Of a DNA stretch of 64,000 nucleotides, positions 15,492 through 24,791 are shown one piece after another. This DNA is from JARRNE01 sp963824085 (lineage in GTDB: Bacteria; Pseudomonadota; Gammaproteobacteria; Chromatiales; Chromatiaceae): the NCBI GenBank assembly GCA_963824085.1, contig CAWGNT010000017.1, forward strand, positions 124,001-188,000, in the 5' to 3' direction. The notes beneath the pieces are model-generated. The model was not told the origin of the DNA. It saw nothing but the letters and a program-made list of their open reading frames with translations, and ran no database searches. The position numbers and the translations under genes are program-made. Numbering within the stretch: the first letter of the stretch is position 1; each line of letters begins with the position of its first letter.

Positions 15492-16424
15492 ATGGCCGAG
15501 GCGGTGCATACGCCGGTCCTATTGGAGGAGAGCTTGGAGGCGTTGGCGATCAAACCCGAGGGGATGTATGTGGACGGCACCTTTGGGCGCGGCGGCCACG
15601 CTCGGGCGATCCTCGCGCGGCTCGGCTCCGCCGGCCGCGTGCTGGCTTTGGACAGAGATCCGGATGCGGTGGCCAACGGCGAGGCGCTGGCGCGAGCAGA
15701 CTCCAGGTTCTCCATCGTTCACGCTGCCTTCTCCGAGCTGCGAGAGATCGCGCGGCGGCGCGGCATCCTCGGGTCCGTGAGCGGCTTGCTGCTGGACCTC
15801 GGAGTGTCCTCGCCTCAGCTCGATCAGCCGCAGCGAGGCTTCAGTTTTTCGGTCGACGGACCCCTCGACATGCGCATGAATCCGCACCAAGGCGAGACCG
15901 CCGCCGAGTGGCTGGGCCGGGCCTCCGAGAAGGAGATCGCGTACGTCTTGCGGGAATATGGCGAGGAACGTTTTGCGCGGCGCATTGCACATGCCATCGT
16001 GCGCGCGCGCGCCGAGCGCGCCCTGAGCACCACCCGCCGACTCGCGGAGATCGTCGCTGCCGCCAGCCCGTCCAGAGAGCCCGGTAAGCATCCCGCGACC
16101 CGCACGTTTCAAGCCATCCGCATCTATCTCAATCGAGAGCTCGACGAGCTGCCGGCGTGTCTCGCATGCGTTTGCGATCTCCTGGCGGTCGGCGGTCGGC
16201 TGGTGGTCATCAGCTTTCATTCCTTGGAGGACCGCATCGTCAAGCGCTTCGTCCGTGACGAGGCCCGGGGCGAGCAGTTTCCGCGCGGAGTCCCGGTCCG
16301 AGCTGCGGATACGCACCCATGCCTGCGTTCGGCAGGCAAGGCGCTACATCCTGCTGTGACGGAAGTGGAGGCCAATCCGCGCGCGCGAAGTGCCGTCCTG
16401 CGGGCCGCGGAGCGCATCGCGTGA
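15492..16424 (+). CDS. rsmH: 16S rRNA (cytosine1402-N4)-methyltransferase
   Basis: RsmH (MraW) methylates N4 of C1402 in 16S rRNA with S-adenosylmethionine. The 310-residue frame starts with the family pattern HTPVLLEE-like (HTPVLLEESLEAL at residues 6-18). The cofactor motif is YVDGTFGRGGHARAIL near residue 27. Later blocks are LLLDLGVSSPQLDQPQRGFSF, TFQAIRIYLNRELDEL and VVISFHSLEDRIVKRF. The stop TGA at 16422-16424 overlaps the ftsL start GTG by two bases, implying translational coupling. Confidence 0.97.
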   Translation: MAEAVHTPVLLEESLEALAIKPEGMYVDGTFGRGGHARAILARLGSAGRVLALDRDPDAVANGEALARADSRFSIVHAAFSELREIARRRGILGSVSGLLLDLGVSSPQLDQPQRGFSFSVDGPLDMRMNPHQGETAAEWLGRASEKEIAYVLREYGEERFARRIAHAIVRARAERALSTTRRLAEIVAAASPSREPGKHPATRTFQAIRIYLNRELDELPACLACVCDLLAVGGRLVVISFHSLEDRIVKRFVRDEARGEQFPRGVPVRAADTHPCLRSAGKALHPAVTEVEANPRARSAVLRAAERIA

Positions 16425-16708
16425 GACACGGCGACGCATGGACGCTCGCCCTCTTGGCCATATTGGTCACCGCTTCCGCCGTTGGGGTTGTCTACGCCAA
16501 GTATCTCAGTCGCACCGAGTTTGCCAATCTGCAGACATTGAACGGCGAACGCCACCGGCTGGAGGTTCAGTGGGGCCGGCTGCGTCTCGAAGAGGCCGCA
16601 CTGACCACGCAGCCACGCGTAGAGGAGCGGGCGCGGCGTCTCTTGGACATGCACCTCCCGCGGCGCGGCGAGGTCAAGGTGATCGGGGAAGCCGCCCATG
16701 AGCGCTAA
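16421..16708 (+). CDS. ftsL: cell division protein FtsL
   Basis: FtsL is a small bitopic divisome protein that joins FtsB and FtsQ and helps activate FtsWI. The 95-residue product has a short cytoplasmic start, one membrane segment at about residues 5-25 (WTLALLAILVTASAVGVVYA) and a periplasmic leucine-zipper-like coiled coil from about residue 33 (LQTLNGERHRLEVQWGRLRLEEA). The start GTG at 16421 overlaps the rsmH stop and fits the expected length. It overlaps ftsI by 11 bases. Confidence 0.93.
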   Translation: MRHGDAWTLALLAILVTASAVGVVYAKYLSRTEFANLQTLNGERHRLEVQWGRLRLEEAALTTQPRVEERARRLLDMHLPRRGEVKVIGEAAHER

Positions 16709-18449
16709 GAGCAGCAGGCGTAAGAGAGCGCATCGCCTCGCCAGCGAGCCCAATTTCGCGCGTCGGAGAACGGTCCTGATCGGCTTCTTGGGCGTCTTTC
16801 TTGTGGCGGTCGTTTGGAGCGCCTTCGAGCGTCAGGTCTTCGACAACGAATTCCTCCAAAGCCAGGGCGAGCGCCGTTATCTGCGGGTGCGCGAGATTCC
16901 CGCCCGCCGGGGCATGATCCTCGACCGCAACGGCGAACCATTGGCGGTCAGCACGCCAGTCGCCACGGTGTGGGCGAATCCGAGCAAGCTGCACTCGCGC
17001 CCAAATATCCTGACCGCCTTGGCGGAAGCCCTCGGTCTGGACCGCACGGAGGTGTTGCGTCGGTTCGGAGAGAGGCGGGGCCGGGCCTTTATGTACATCA
17101 AGCGGCGCATCGGTCCGGACGAGGCGCTTGCGGTCGAGCGGATCGTGGCAACCTACAAGCTGACGGAGCTTGGAATCGATACCGAGTACCGGCGCTTCTA
17201 TCCCAGTGGCGAGGTGTTCAGTCACATCATCGGATTTACCAATGTAGACGACCATGGCATCGAAGGGCTGGAGCTCGCGTTCGAGTCCTGGCTGCATGCG
17301 GAGCCCGGCAAGCGGAGGGTGATCCAGGACGGGCGCCAGCGGGTGGTGGCGGAGGTCGAGCGTATTCGGCCGCCGCGGCACGGCCACGACCTGACGTTGA
17401 GTCTCGATCGGCGCCTGCAGTTCCTCGCCTATCGGGAGCTCAAGCGGGCGGTGCTTGACCATCATGCCCGCGCGGGGTCCGCCGTGGTCTTGGATGTTGC
17501 CACCGGCGAGATCCTGGCCATGGTGAACCAGCCGGCCTATAACCCGAACGGCAACATCACCAAGAAGGCGGACGCGCGCCGTGACCGTGCGGTTACGGAC
17601 GTGATCGAGCCGGGCTCGACCGTCAAGCCGTTTGTGGTTGCGGCCGCCCTCGAGCACCGATTGGTGAATCCCACGACCCCAATCAACACCAGTCCCGGTT
17701 TCCTCAAGGTGGGAAGGCACCTGGTGAGGGACGTTCACAATTACGGTCTGCTCGACACCACGGGTGTCATCACCAAGTCGAGCAACGTAGGTATTAGCAA
17801 GATCGCCCTGAGCATGGACCGCGCCGTGCTGTGGAGACTCTACGACCGGCTCGGCTTCGGGCATCCGACGGACATTCGCTTTCCGGGCGAGGTCTCAGGC
17901 CATCTACCTCGCTTCGAAGGCTGGTCCAAGTTTGAGAACGCCACGCTGGCCTTTGGCTATGGGCTCTCGGTCACGCCCCTTCAGCTTGCTCAGGCGTACT
18001 GCGTGCTGGCAGCGGACGGCGTACGCCGGCCAGTCACCTTGCTGAAGCGTGACAGGTCCCCGGCAGAGGTGCGGGTGATTTCTCGGGCGGCAGCGCGCGA
18101 GGTGCGGGCAATGATGGAAACCGTTGTCTCCGCGAAGGGGACCGCCCGGCTTGCGGAAATTGCCGGTTATCGGGTCGCGGGCAAGACGGGTACCGCCAAG
18201 AAGGCGGTGGCGGGCGGCTACGCTGCCAAACGCTACCAGGCCGTGTTCGCGGGCATGGTGCCAGCCAGTGCACCGCGTTTCGTGATGGTGGTGGTCGTCG
18301 ACGAGCCGAAGGGTAGGAACTACTACGGGGGGAAGGTGGCCGCGCCAGTCTTCGCCCGCGTAATGGAGGCTGCCCTGAGGCTTTACAACGTTCCCCCGGA
18401 TGATCCGCAGGGGACACTCCTGTTGGCTGGTGCGGAGGCGCGGGAATGA
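16698..18449 (+). CDS. ftsI: peptidoglycan D,D-transpeptidase FtsI (PBP3)
   Basis: FtsI cross-links septal peptidoglycan in complex with FtsW. One N-terminal membrane segment lies at about residues 24-42 (VLIGFLGVFLVAVVWSA), then the pedestal domain (REIPARRGMILDRNGEPLAVS). The transpeptidase domain has the active serine in GSTVKPF near residue 310, SSN near 362 and KTGT near 496. At 583 residues the length is normal for the family. It overlaps both ftsL and murE (ATGA), as expected for a tightly coupled dcw operon. Confidence 0.97.
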   Translation: MSAKSSRRKRAHRLASEPNFARRRTVLIGFLGVFLVAVVWSAFERQVFDNEFLQSQGERRYLRVREIPARRGMILDRNGEPLAVSTPVATVWANPSKLHSRPNILTALAEALGLDRTEVLRRFGERRGRAFMYIKRRIGPDEALAVERIVATYKLTELGIDTEYRRFYPSGEVFSHIIGFTNVDDHGIEGLELAFESWLHAEPGKRRVIQDGRQRVVAEVERIRPPRHGHDLTLSLDRRLQFLAYRELKRAVLDHHARAGSAVVLDVATGEILAMVNQPAYNPNGNITKKADARRDRAVTDVIEPGSTVKPFVVAAALEHRLVNPTTPINTSPGFLKVGRHLVRDVHNYGLLDTTGVITKSSNVGISKIALSMDRAVLWRLYDRLGFGHPTDIRFPGEVSGHLPRFEGWSKFENATLAFGYGLSVTPLQLAQAYCVLAADGVRRPVTLLKRDRSPAEVRVISRAAAREVRAMMETVVSAKGTARLAEIAGYRVAGKTGTAKKAVAGGYAAKRYQAVFAGMVPASAPRFVMVVVVDEPKGRNYYGGKVAAPVFARVMEAALRLYNVPPDDPQGTLLLAGAEARE

Positions 18450-19990
18450 TGCCGTTCGCGAGCACCTCCGGCCCCTGGCGGTTGTCGGATCTCCTCTACG
18501 GCCTCGCGGCAATCCCAACGCGTGCGGATCGCATGATCGGCCAACTGACCGTCGACAGCCGGCGCGTAGAGCCGGGCGGGCTGTTTCTGGCCTGCCGGGG
18601 CGGGGCCTCTCACGGGTTGGCGTTTGCGGAGCAGGCCTGCCGCAGGGGAGCTGCGGCCATTGCGGCGGAGCCCGATGAGCGCTGGGATCTGGCTGCCCTG
18701 TCCGGACTCGCCACCCGTCTCGGCGTCCCCGTGATTCCGGTGCCGGATCTGAGGCGCCGGGCGAGTGCGATAGCCGACCGCTTCTTCGACAAGCCGAGTG
18801 CTGCGCTCGACGTGATCGGGGTCACCGGCACGAACGGCAAGACGAGTGTGACCCACTACCTTGCCCAGGCGTTGGCTTCAGAGCTCGCCTGCGGGATCGT
18901 CGGCACCCTGGGCGTCGGATTTCCCGGGAGTCTGGCGACCGGGAGCCATACCACCCCGGACGCGGCCACCCTGCAGGAGACTCTGGCCCTGCTGCGGCGC
19001 CAGGGGGCGCGCGCGGTGGCGATGGAGGTCTCCTCCCACGCCCTGGATCAGGGGCGGGCCGCGGCGGTTCGGTTCACTCAGGCAGTGTTCACCAATCTCA
19101 GCCGCGATCACCTGGACTATCACGGTGACATGGAGACTTACGGCGCTGCCAAGCTTGCGTTATTCCGTACGCCCGGCCTGCGCTGGGCGGTGCTCAACCT
19201 GGATGATCCGTTGAGCCCGAGCATCCTGACCGAGCTCCCGCCCGGGGTCCCGGTGGCCTTCTACAGCTTGCAGAGAGACCCGACACCACCCGCTCGTTGT
19301 GACCTGCTTGTGCATGCCCACCAGGTGACAACATTGCCGCGCGGACTACGTCTCGACGTCGAGACGAGCCATGGCGGAGGTGTGCTCGAGGTGGGGCTTC
19401 TCGCACGCTTCAATGCGGCCAACCTGCTCGCGGTGCTCGCGGTGATGCTGTCCCGCGGCCTCCCTCTGGCGCGGTCCCTGCGCCAGCTTGCCCGGACAAG
19501 AGGAGTGCCGGGACGCATGGAATGCTTCGGCGGCCGCGGCCAACCCCTCGTGGTCGTGGATTACGCCCATACGCCCGATGCCCTCGAGCAGGCCTTGACA
19601 AACCTTCGAGAGCACAGCCACGGCAAGCTCATTTGCGTCTTTGGCTGCGGCGGGGACCGCGACCGCGGCAAGCGCCCCCTCATGGGCGAGATCGCAGAGC
19701 GCCTGAGCGATCGGGTGATCGTGACGGACGACAATCCCCGGCGGGAAGACGGCGATCGCATCATTGCGGATGTGCTTGCGGGTGTACACCACTCGGGAGC
19801 CGTGACAGTGGAGCGTCAGCGGGGGCTGGCTATCCGCTTGGCAATCGCCACGGCTGCCGAGCAGGATGCGGTCCTGATTGCGGGCAAGGGTCACGAGATC
19901 ACCCAAGACATGGGTGACCTCAAGGTCCATTTCAGCGATCGGGCGCAAGTGGTTCAGGCCCTCCAGGAGCGGGGCGGGCGCGGGCAATGA
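18446..19990 (+). CDS. murE: UDP-MurNAc-L-Ala-D-Glu:meso-diaminopimelate ligase
   Basis: MurE adds the third residue of the peptidoglycan stem peptide. The 514-residue frame has the ATP site VTGTNGKTSVTHYL near residue 129, MEVSSHALDQGR near 193 and the substrate-selecting DNPRREDG near residue 430. The DNPR motif is the mark of enzymes that use meso-diaminopimelate. The start ATG overlaps the ftsI stop. The stop at 19988-19990 is part of an ATGA, the arrangement used elsewhere in this cluster to start the next gene, but the expected next gene, murF, is missing. Confidence 0.97.
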   Translation: MMPFASTSGPWRLSDLLYGLAAIPTRADRMIGQLTVDSRRVEPGGLFLACRGGASHGLAFAEQACRRGAAAIAAEPDERWDLAALSGLATRLGVPVIPVPDLRRRASAIADRFFDKPSAALDVIGVTGTNGKTSVTHYLAQALASELACGIVGTLGVGFPGSLATGSHTTPDAATLQETLALLRRQGARAVAMEVSSHALDQGRAAAVRFTQAVFTNLSRDHLDYHGDMETYGAAKLALFRTPGLRWAVLNLDDPLSPSILTELPPGVPVAFYSLQRDPTPPARCDLLVHAHQVTTLPRGLRLDVETSHGGGVLEVGLLARFNAANLLAVLAVMLSRGLPLARSLRQLARTRGVPGRMECFGGRGQPLVVVDYAHTPDALEQALTNLREHSHGKLICVFGCGGDRDRGKRPLMGEIAERLSDRVIVTDDNPRREDGDRIIADVLAGVHHSGAVTVERQRGLAIRLAIATAAEQDAVLIAGKGHEITQDMGDLKVHFSDRAQVVQALQERGGRGQ

Positions 19991-20055
19991 TTGGGGCACC
20001 GTCTTTGTCCGGCAGCGTGCGCAGGATGGGAGGAATTCAATGCTGCTGTATTTGA
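19987..20055 (+). other. site of missing murF; 22-codon vestigial frame
   Basis: In the usual gammaproteobacterial order murF stands between murE and mraY. Here only 49 bases separate the murE stop from the mraY start. An ATG that overlaps the murE stop (ATGA) opens a 22-codon frame beginning MIGAPSLSGSV and ending at TGA 20053-20055, inside mraY. The coupled start and its opening residues could be the remains of the first codons of murF, but that is inference. The GGGAGGAATTCA before mraY is a normal ribosome-binding site. No part of the MurF ATP site or any other MurF motif is visible anywhere in the window. Confidence 0.5.
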
Positions 20056-21122
20056 CGAACTGGCTGGGACAGCTCGACAGCGGCTTCTATGTGTTCCGCT
20101 ACCTGACCCTGCGCGGGATTCTCGGAGTCCTGACGGCGCTCAGCATCTCTTTTGTCGTAGGACCGGTGATGATCCATCGGCTGACCCGCTACAAGATCGG
20201 TCAGACGGTCCGCGACGACGGCCCTCAAAGTCATTTGACAAAGACCGGCACGCCGACCATGGGCGGGACCCTGATCTTGGTCGCAGTCGGCGTCAGCACG
20301 CTGCTCTGGGCGGACCTCGGCAATCGCTATGTCTGGCTGGTGCTGCTCGTCACTCTGGCGTTCGGCGCCATCGGCCTGGTGGACGACTATAAGAAGCTCG
20401 TCCTCAAGAACCCGCGCGGGCTCCCCGCCCGCTACAAGTTTCTCTGGCAGTCGGTGGTGGGCACGGCGGCGGCAATCTACCTCTACTCGATTGCCTCGAC
20501 GCCAGCGGAGACCGCCCTGCTGATTCCCTATCTGAAGGAGGTCTCCGTCCAGCTCGGGCCCTGGTTTGTCGCTCTGACGTTCTTCGTGATCGTCGGCTCC
20601 AGCAATGCTGTCAACCTGACGGACGGGCTCGACGGCCTTGCCGCCATGCCCACCGTCCTGGTGGCCGGAGCACTGGCGGTCTTTGTCTACGCCGCCGGAA
20701 ACGTGGATTTCGCGACCTACCTCAAGATCCCCTACATCCCCGGTCTCGGCGAGGTGATGATCTTCTGCGCCTCCCTGGTGGGGGCCGGACTCGGCTTCTT
20801 GTGGTTCAACGCCTATCCGGCGCAAGTCTTCATGGGCGACGTTGGCGCCCTGGCCCTCGGCGCTGCGATCGGGGTGGTGGCGGTGGCCTCCCGCCAGGAG
20901 GTGGTCTTGCTGATCATGGGTGGCGTGTTCGTTGCCGAGACCCTGTCCGTGATGCTCCAAGTCGCCTCCTTCAAGCTCACGGGCCGGCGCATCTTCCGCA
21001 TGGCCCCGCTGCACCACCACTTCGAGCTCAAGGGCTGGCCGGAGCCGCGTGTGATCGTCCGCTTCTGGATCATCACGGTCATCCTCGTCCTCGTCGGGTT
21101 GGCGAGCCTGAAGATCCGCTGA
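20040..21122 (+). CDS. mraY: phospho-N-acetylmuramoyl-pentapeptide transferase
   Basis: MraY moves phospho-MurNAc-pentapeptide from UDP onto undecaprenyl phosphate to make lipid I. The 360-residue integral membrane protein has about ten membrane segments. It carries the Mg-binding aspartates in VDDYKKLVLKN near residue 115, NLTDGLDGLA near residue 192, and the cytoplasmic histidine loop PLHHHFELKGWPE near residue 324. A strong ribosome site, GGGAGGAA, lies 5 bases before the ATG. The gene directly follows murE, with murF missing. Confidence 0.97.
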   Translation: MLLYLTNWLGQLDSGFYVFRYLTLRGILGVLTALSISFVVGPVMIHRLTRYKIGQTVRDDGPQSHLTKTGTPTMGGTLILVAVGVSTLLWADLGNRYVWLVLLVTLAFGAIGLVDDYKKLVLKNPRGLPARYKFLWQSVVGTAAAIYLYSIASTPAETALLIPYLKEVSVQLGPWFVALTFFVIVGSSNAVNLTDGLDGLAAMPTVLVAGALAVFVYAAGNVDFATYLKIPYIPGLGEVMIFCASLVGAGLGFLWFNAYPAQVFMGDVGALALGAAIGVVAVASRQEVVLLIMGGVFVAETLSVMLQVASFKLTGRRIFRMAPLHHHFELKGWPEPRVIVRFWIITVILVLVGLASLKIR

Positions 21123-21136
21123 CGCGAGCAAGCCGA

Positions 21137-22537
21137 ATGCCGAAGCCCTCACTTCAGGCCGCCAGCCGCCAGCCACCCGCCGCCGGCATTCGCCCTGCGG
21201 CCTACACCAATACCTTGGTAGTAGGGCTGGGCAAGACGGGTTTGTCTTGCGCCCGTTATCTGCGCAGCGTCGGTGTGCGGGTCACGGTGACCGACTCGCG
21301 GTCGGCGCCGCCCGGCCTTGAACGCCTTCGGCAGGAGCTGTCGGACGTCGCCGTCTCGGTCGGGGGCTTTCGGACGGAACCCTTCGCCGCCGCCGACCGA
21401 CTAGTGGTGAGCCCCGGGGTTCCATTGTCCGAACCACATGTCGCGGCGGCCTTGCAGCGAGGGGTTCCGGTGGTGGGCGACGTGGAGCTCTTTGCCCAGG
21501 CCGCTCGTGCACCGGTAGCGGCCATTACCGGCTCGAACGGGAAAAGCACGGTGACGAGTCTCCTGGGGCAGATGGCCCGCCTGGCTGGTACGCGGGTGGC
21601 GGTGGGAGGGAACCTCGGCGAGCCGGTCCTCGACCTGCTCGACGAGGCCGTCGAGCTCTATGTGGTCGAGCTTTCCAGCTTCCAGCTGGAGACGACCGAA
21701 ACCCTGGCGCCGCGTGCCGCGACCGTGCTCAACGTCTCCGCGGATCATATGGATCGCTACCCGGATCTCGCGGCCTATGCTGCCGCCAAGGCACGCGTCC
21801 TCCGCCTCGCAGAATCAGTGATCGTCAACCGCGACGACCCCCTGGTGGTCGCGATGTCGAGCGCTGCCAAGGTTTCTCGCGGTTTCACGCTCGGCCCCCC
21901 CGAAAGGGGCGACTTCGGGCTTCTCGAGCATCGTGGTGAGTCCTGGCTTGCCCGGGGTGCTCGCCGGCTCTTGCCGGCACGCGAGGTGCCGTTGGCGGGA
22001 CGCCACAACCTGGCAAATACGCTGTCGGCGCTTGCTCTGGGCGAGGCGTGCGGACTCCCCCTAGAGCCCATGATCGAAGCACTCCGAGGCTTTCGTGGGC
22101 TGCCGCATCGGACCAGTCTGGTGGCGGTGAAGGACGGCGTCAGCTGGTACGACGACTCGAAGGGCACCAATCCCGGTGCGACGATTGCCGCGCTGCACGG
22201 TCTGGTCCTGCCGGATGGTCCGGCGCGGGCCGTCCTGGTCGCCGGCGGCGATTGCAAGGGGGCGGACTTCTCCGCGCTGGCACCCGTGCTTGCTCAGCTC
22301 GGGAGGGCCGTTGTCTTGATCGGACGCGACGCGCCGATGATCGAGCGCGTTCTCCGGAACAGGGTCCCGCTGTTTCATGCGTCCGATATGGACGATGCAG
22401 TTCGGCTGGCGGGCAGTGCCGCCCAGTCCGGCGACTGCGTGCTGCTCTCCCCAGCCTGCGCCAGCTTCGACATGTTCGACAACTATGAGCACCGCGGCCG
22501 CGCCTTTGCGGCGGCGGTGTCGAGGCTCCTGAGATGA
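21137..22537 (+). CDS. murD: UDP-N-acetylmuramoyl-L-alanine:D-glutamate ligase
   Basis: MurD adds D-glutamate to UDP-MurNAc-L-alanine. The 466-residue protein opens with an atypical 25-residue tail, then the UDP-binding Rossmann part VVGLGKTGLSCARYL. The ATP loop is ITGSNGKSTVTSL near residue 135, and later motifs are LNVSADHMDRY, GRHNLANTLSAL and DDSKGTNPGATIAAL near residue 340. The ATG at 21137 gives a length slightly above the family norm. The stop overlaps the ftsW start (ATGA). Confidence 0.96.
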   Translation: MPKPSLQAASRQPPAAGIRPAAYTNTLVVGLGKTGLSCARYLRSVGVRVTVTDSRSAPPGLERLRQELSDVAVSVGGFRTEPFAAADRLVVSPGVPLSEPHVAAALQRGVPVVGDVELFAQAARAPVAAITGSNGKSTVTSLLGQMARLAGTRVAVGGNLGEPVLDLLDEAVELYVVELSSFQLETTETLAPRAATVLNVSADHMDRYPDLAAYAAAKARVLRLAESVIVNRDDPLVVAMSSAAKVSRGFTLGPPERGDFGLLEHRGESWLARGARRLLPAREVPLAGRHNLANTLSALALGEACGLPLEPMIEALRGFRGLPHRTSLVAVKDGVSWYDDSKGTNPGATIAALHGLVLPDGPARAVLVAGGDCKGADFSALAPVLAQLGRAVVLIGRDAPMIERVLRNRVPLFHASDMDDAVRLAGSAAQSGDCVLLSPACASFDMFDNYEHRGRAFAAAVSRLLR

Positions 22538-23727
22538 GCTCCGATGCCCCCACCAAGAACCATCAGCGGCGGCGGGAGCGTCTCCCGGAGGGGGACTATG
22601 CGCTTCTCTTGTGCACCTTGCTCTTGCTCGTCTTCGGGTTCGTGATGGTCGCCTCGGCCTCGATGCCGATCGCCGATCGTACCTTCGGGGAGCCTTTCCA
22701 CTTCATCGTTCGCCATGCGTTGGCGCTCGGGCTGGGGCTCGCCGCGGGCGTGGGCGTGTTCATGGTGCCGGTTGACCGCTGGGAGACGGCCGGCCCCGGC
22801 CTCTTCTTTATCGGTGTCGCCTTGCTGGTCCTGGTGCTCGTACCCGGTGTCGGGCGTACGGTCAACGGGGCCACGCGCTGGATCCACCTCGGTCCTTTCA
22901 ATGTCCAAGGCTCCGAGTTGATGAAGTTCATTGCGGTGATCTATATCTCCGGCTATCTGGTACGCCGGCAACAGGAGGTCGCCACTCGCCTCTCCGGCTT
23001 CTTGAAGCCAATGGCGCTGACCGTGCTGGCGAGCACGCTGATCATGGCGCAGCCGGATTTCGGCACCACCGCGGTGTTGCTCGCGACCGTGCTCGGCCTG
23101 CTCTTCCTGGGTGGGGTCCAGGTGCTCCACTTCGGCGTGCTGATGGGAGCGGTCGCGTCTGCCCTGGCGACGCTGATCGTCTTGGAGCCCTATCGTCTGG
23201 CGCGGGTTTCTTCCTTTCTTAATCCTTTCGCGGACCCGTTCAACACCGGCTTCCAGCTCTCCCAGGCTCTCATCGCCTTTGGCCGCGGTTCCTGGGGCGG
23301 GGTGGGTCTCGGTAACGGAATCCAAAAGCAGTTCTTCCTGCCGGAAGCGCACACCGACTTTCTGCTGGCCGTTGTAGGCGAGGAGTTCGGCTTGCTCGGC
23401 ACCCTCGCAGTGATGGGCGTGTTTTGCGTCATCGTCTGGCGGGCATTTCGAATCGGCGCTAGGGCGCACCGCGCCGGGTGGCCTTTCGCCGCGTTCATGG
23501 CCCACGGTTTTGGGCTCGGCATAGGGCTGCAGGCGTTGGTGAACGTGGGCGTCAACGTGGGTCTCCTGCCCACCAAGGGGCTGACCTTGCCCTTTATGAG
23601 CTACGGCAGCAACAGCCTGATCGTCGCTTGCATGGCGGTGGGTGTGCTGCTGCGCATCGACCGGGAGCTTCGCTCCAAGGCACCGGACGTGACAAGCGTC
23701 AGGGGCTCGGTGTGGGCGCGAGCGTAG
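22534..23727 (+). CDS. ftsW: peptidoglycan glycosyltransferase FtsW
   Basis: FtsW is the septal SEDS-family glycan polymerase that works with FtsI. The 397-residue protein has a short cytoplasmic N-terminus and about ten membrane segments. Family motifs include GRTVNGATRWIHLGPFNVQGSE in shortened form (NGATRWIHLG near residue 111), MAQPDFGTTAV near 170, PEAHTDFLLAVVGEEFG near 270 and GLTLPFMSYGSNSL near 350. It starts inside the murD stop and overlaps murG by 16 bases. Confidence 0.96.
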   Translation: MSSDAPTKNHQRRRERLPEGDYALLLCTLLLLVFGFVMVASASMPIADRTFGEPFHFIVRHALALGLGLAAGVGVFMVPVDRWETAGPGLFFIGVALLVLVLVPGVGRTVNGATRWIHLGPFNVQGSELMKFIAVIYISGYLVRRQQEVATRLSGFLKPMALTVLASTLIMAQPDFGTTAVLLATVLGLLFLGGVQVLHFGVLMGAVASALATLIVLEPYRLARVSSFLNPFADPFNTGFQLSQALIAFGRGSWGGVGLGNGIQKQFFLPEAHTDFLLAVVGEEFGLLGTLAVMGVFCVIVWRAFRIGARAHRAGWPFAAFMAHGFGLGIGLQALVNVGVNVGLLPTKGLTLPFMSYGSNSLIVACMAVGVLLRIDRELRSKAPDVTSVRGSVWARA

Positions 23728-24791
23728 CCGTGATGGCCGGCGGCACCGGCGGACACGTCTTCCCGGCGCTTGCGGTGGCGAATCTGCTGCGCGAGCAGGG
23801 GATGGATGTGTTTTGGGTGGGCACCCGGAAGGGGATGGAGGCGCGCCTGGTCCCGCCCCAGGGGATCGCCATGGAATGGATCACGATAGAGGGGCTGCGC
23901 GGGAAGGGGTTGCGGACATTGCTCGCAGCGCCCTGGCGGCTTGCGGTCGCCTTGCGCGAGGCCGCCGCCATCTTGCGGCGGCGTCGTCCGAGCGTGGTTC
24001 TTGGCATGGGGGGCTTCGCCTCGGGTCCCGGCGGGCTGATGGCTCGCCTTCTGGGGTTGCCGCTGGTGATCCAAGAGCAGAATCGGGTGCCGGGCCTGAC
24101 CAACCGTTGGCTGGCCCGGATCGCCGACCGCGTGTTCGAGGCATTTCCGGGCAGCTTTCCGATGCGTCGGGGCGCGGTGTCTTGCGGCAACCCGGTGCGG
24201 CCCGAGATTGCGTCCCTGCAGGCCCCGGCGCAGCGTATGGCCGATCGCGCGCCGCCGCGCCACCTTTTCGTTCTCGGCGGCTCCCTGGGGGCGAGGGCTT
24301 TGAACGATAGTGTGGCGGGTGCGGTGGCGACGCTCCCCGCGGAGCTGCGTCCCGAGGTCCTTCACCAGGCGGGGACCCTCACCTTGGATGCCGCGCGGGC
24401 CGCCTACGCCGCGGCAGGTGTGAGCGCACAGGTGACGCCCTTCGTCGACGACATGGCGGCTGCCTATGCCTGGGCGGACCTGGTCGTCTGTCGAGCGGGA
24501 GCGCTGACCGTCTCCGAGCTTGCCGCGGTCGGACTTGCGGCGATCTTGATTCCGTATCCCCACGCCGTGGACGACCACCAGACCGGGAACGCGCACTACC
24601 TGGCGGATGCGGGCGCTGCACGACTTTTACCTCAATCGGAGCTGACGCCTGATTCTCTCGGCGCGCTCTTGGCGGAGCTGTTGGGCGACCCGGGCCGACT
24701 CCTCGCCATGGCGGAAGCGGCTCGCGGCCGCGCCCGGCCAGAGGCAGCGAGGCAGATCGCCGCGGCATGCTGGGAGGTGTGCAGGCAATGA
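23712..24791 (+). CDS. murG: UDP-GlcNAc:lipid I GlcNAc-transferase
   Basis: MurG attaches GlcNAc to lipid I, giving lipid II. I chose GTG at 23712, with AGGGGC 5 bases upstream, which gives 359 residues and places the first glycine loop, MAGGTGGHVFPALAVA, at residues 8-23. GTG at 23730 or ATG at 23733 are alternatives. Later motifs are GGFASGPGGLMARLL, EQNRVPGLTNRWLA, GGSLGARALNDSV near residue 196 and the donor site CRAGALTVSELAAVG with HAVDDHQTGNA. It overlaps ftsW upstream and touches murC (ATGA) downstream. Confidence 0.96.
   Translation: MGASVAVMAGGTGGHVFPALAVANLLREQGMDVFWVGTRKGMEARLVPPQGIAMEWITIEGLRGKGLRTLLAAPWRLAVALREAAAILRRRRPSVVLGMGGFASGPGGLMARLLGLPLVIQEQNRVPGLTNRWLARIADRVFEAFPGSFPMRRGAVSCGNPVRPEIASLQAPAQRMADRAPPRHLFVLGGSLGARALNDSVAGAVATLPAELRPEVLHQAGTLTLDAARAAYAAAGVSAQVTPFVDDMAAAYAWADLVVCRAGALTVSELAAVGLAAILIPYPHAVDDHQTGNAHYLADAGAARLLPQSELTPDSLGALLAELLGDPGRLLAMAEAARGRARPEAARQIAAACWEVCRQ

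Noticed and set aside
16674..17864. 396-codon minus-strand frame opposite ftsI
   Set aside because: It lies fully within an unmistakable ftsI and shows no domain or ribosome site.
23712..23735. Possible frameshift because ftsW and murG overlap
   Set aside because: Both proteins are full length with intact ends, and short overlaps are the rule in this cluster.
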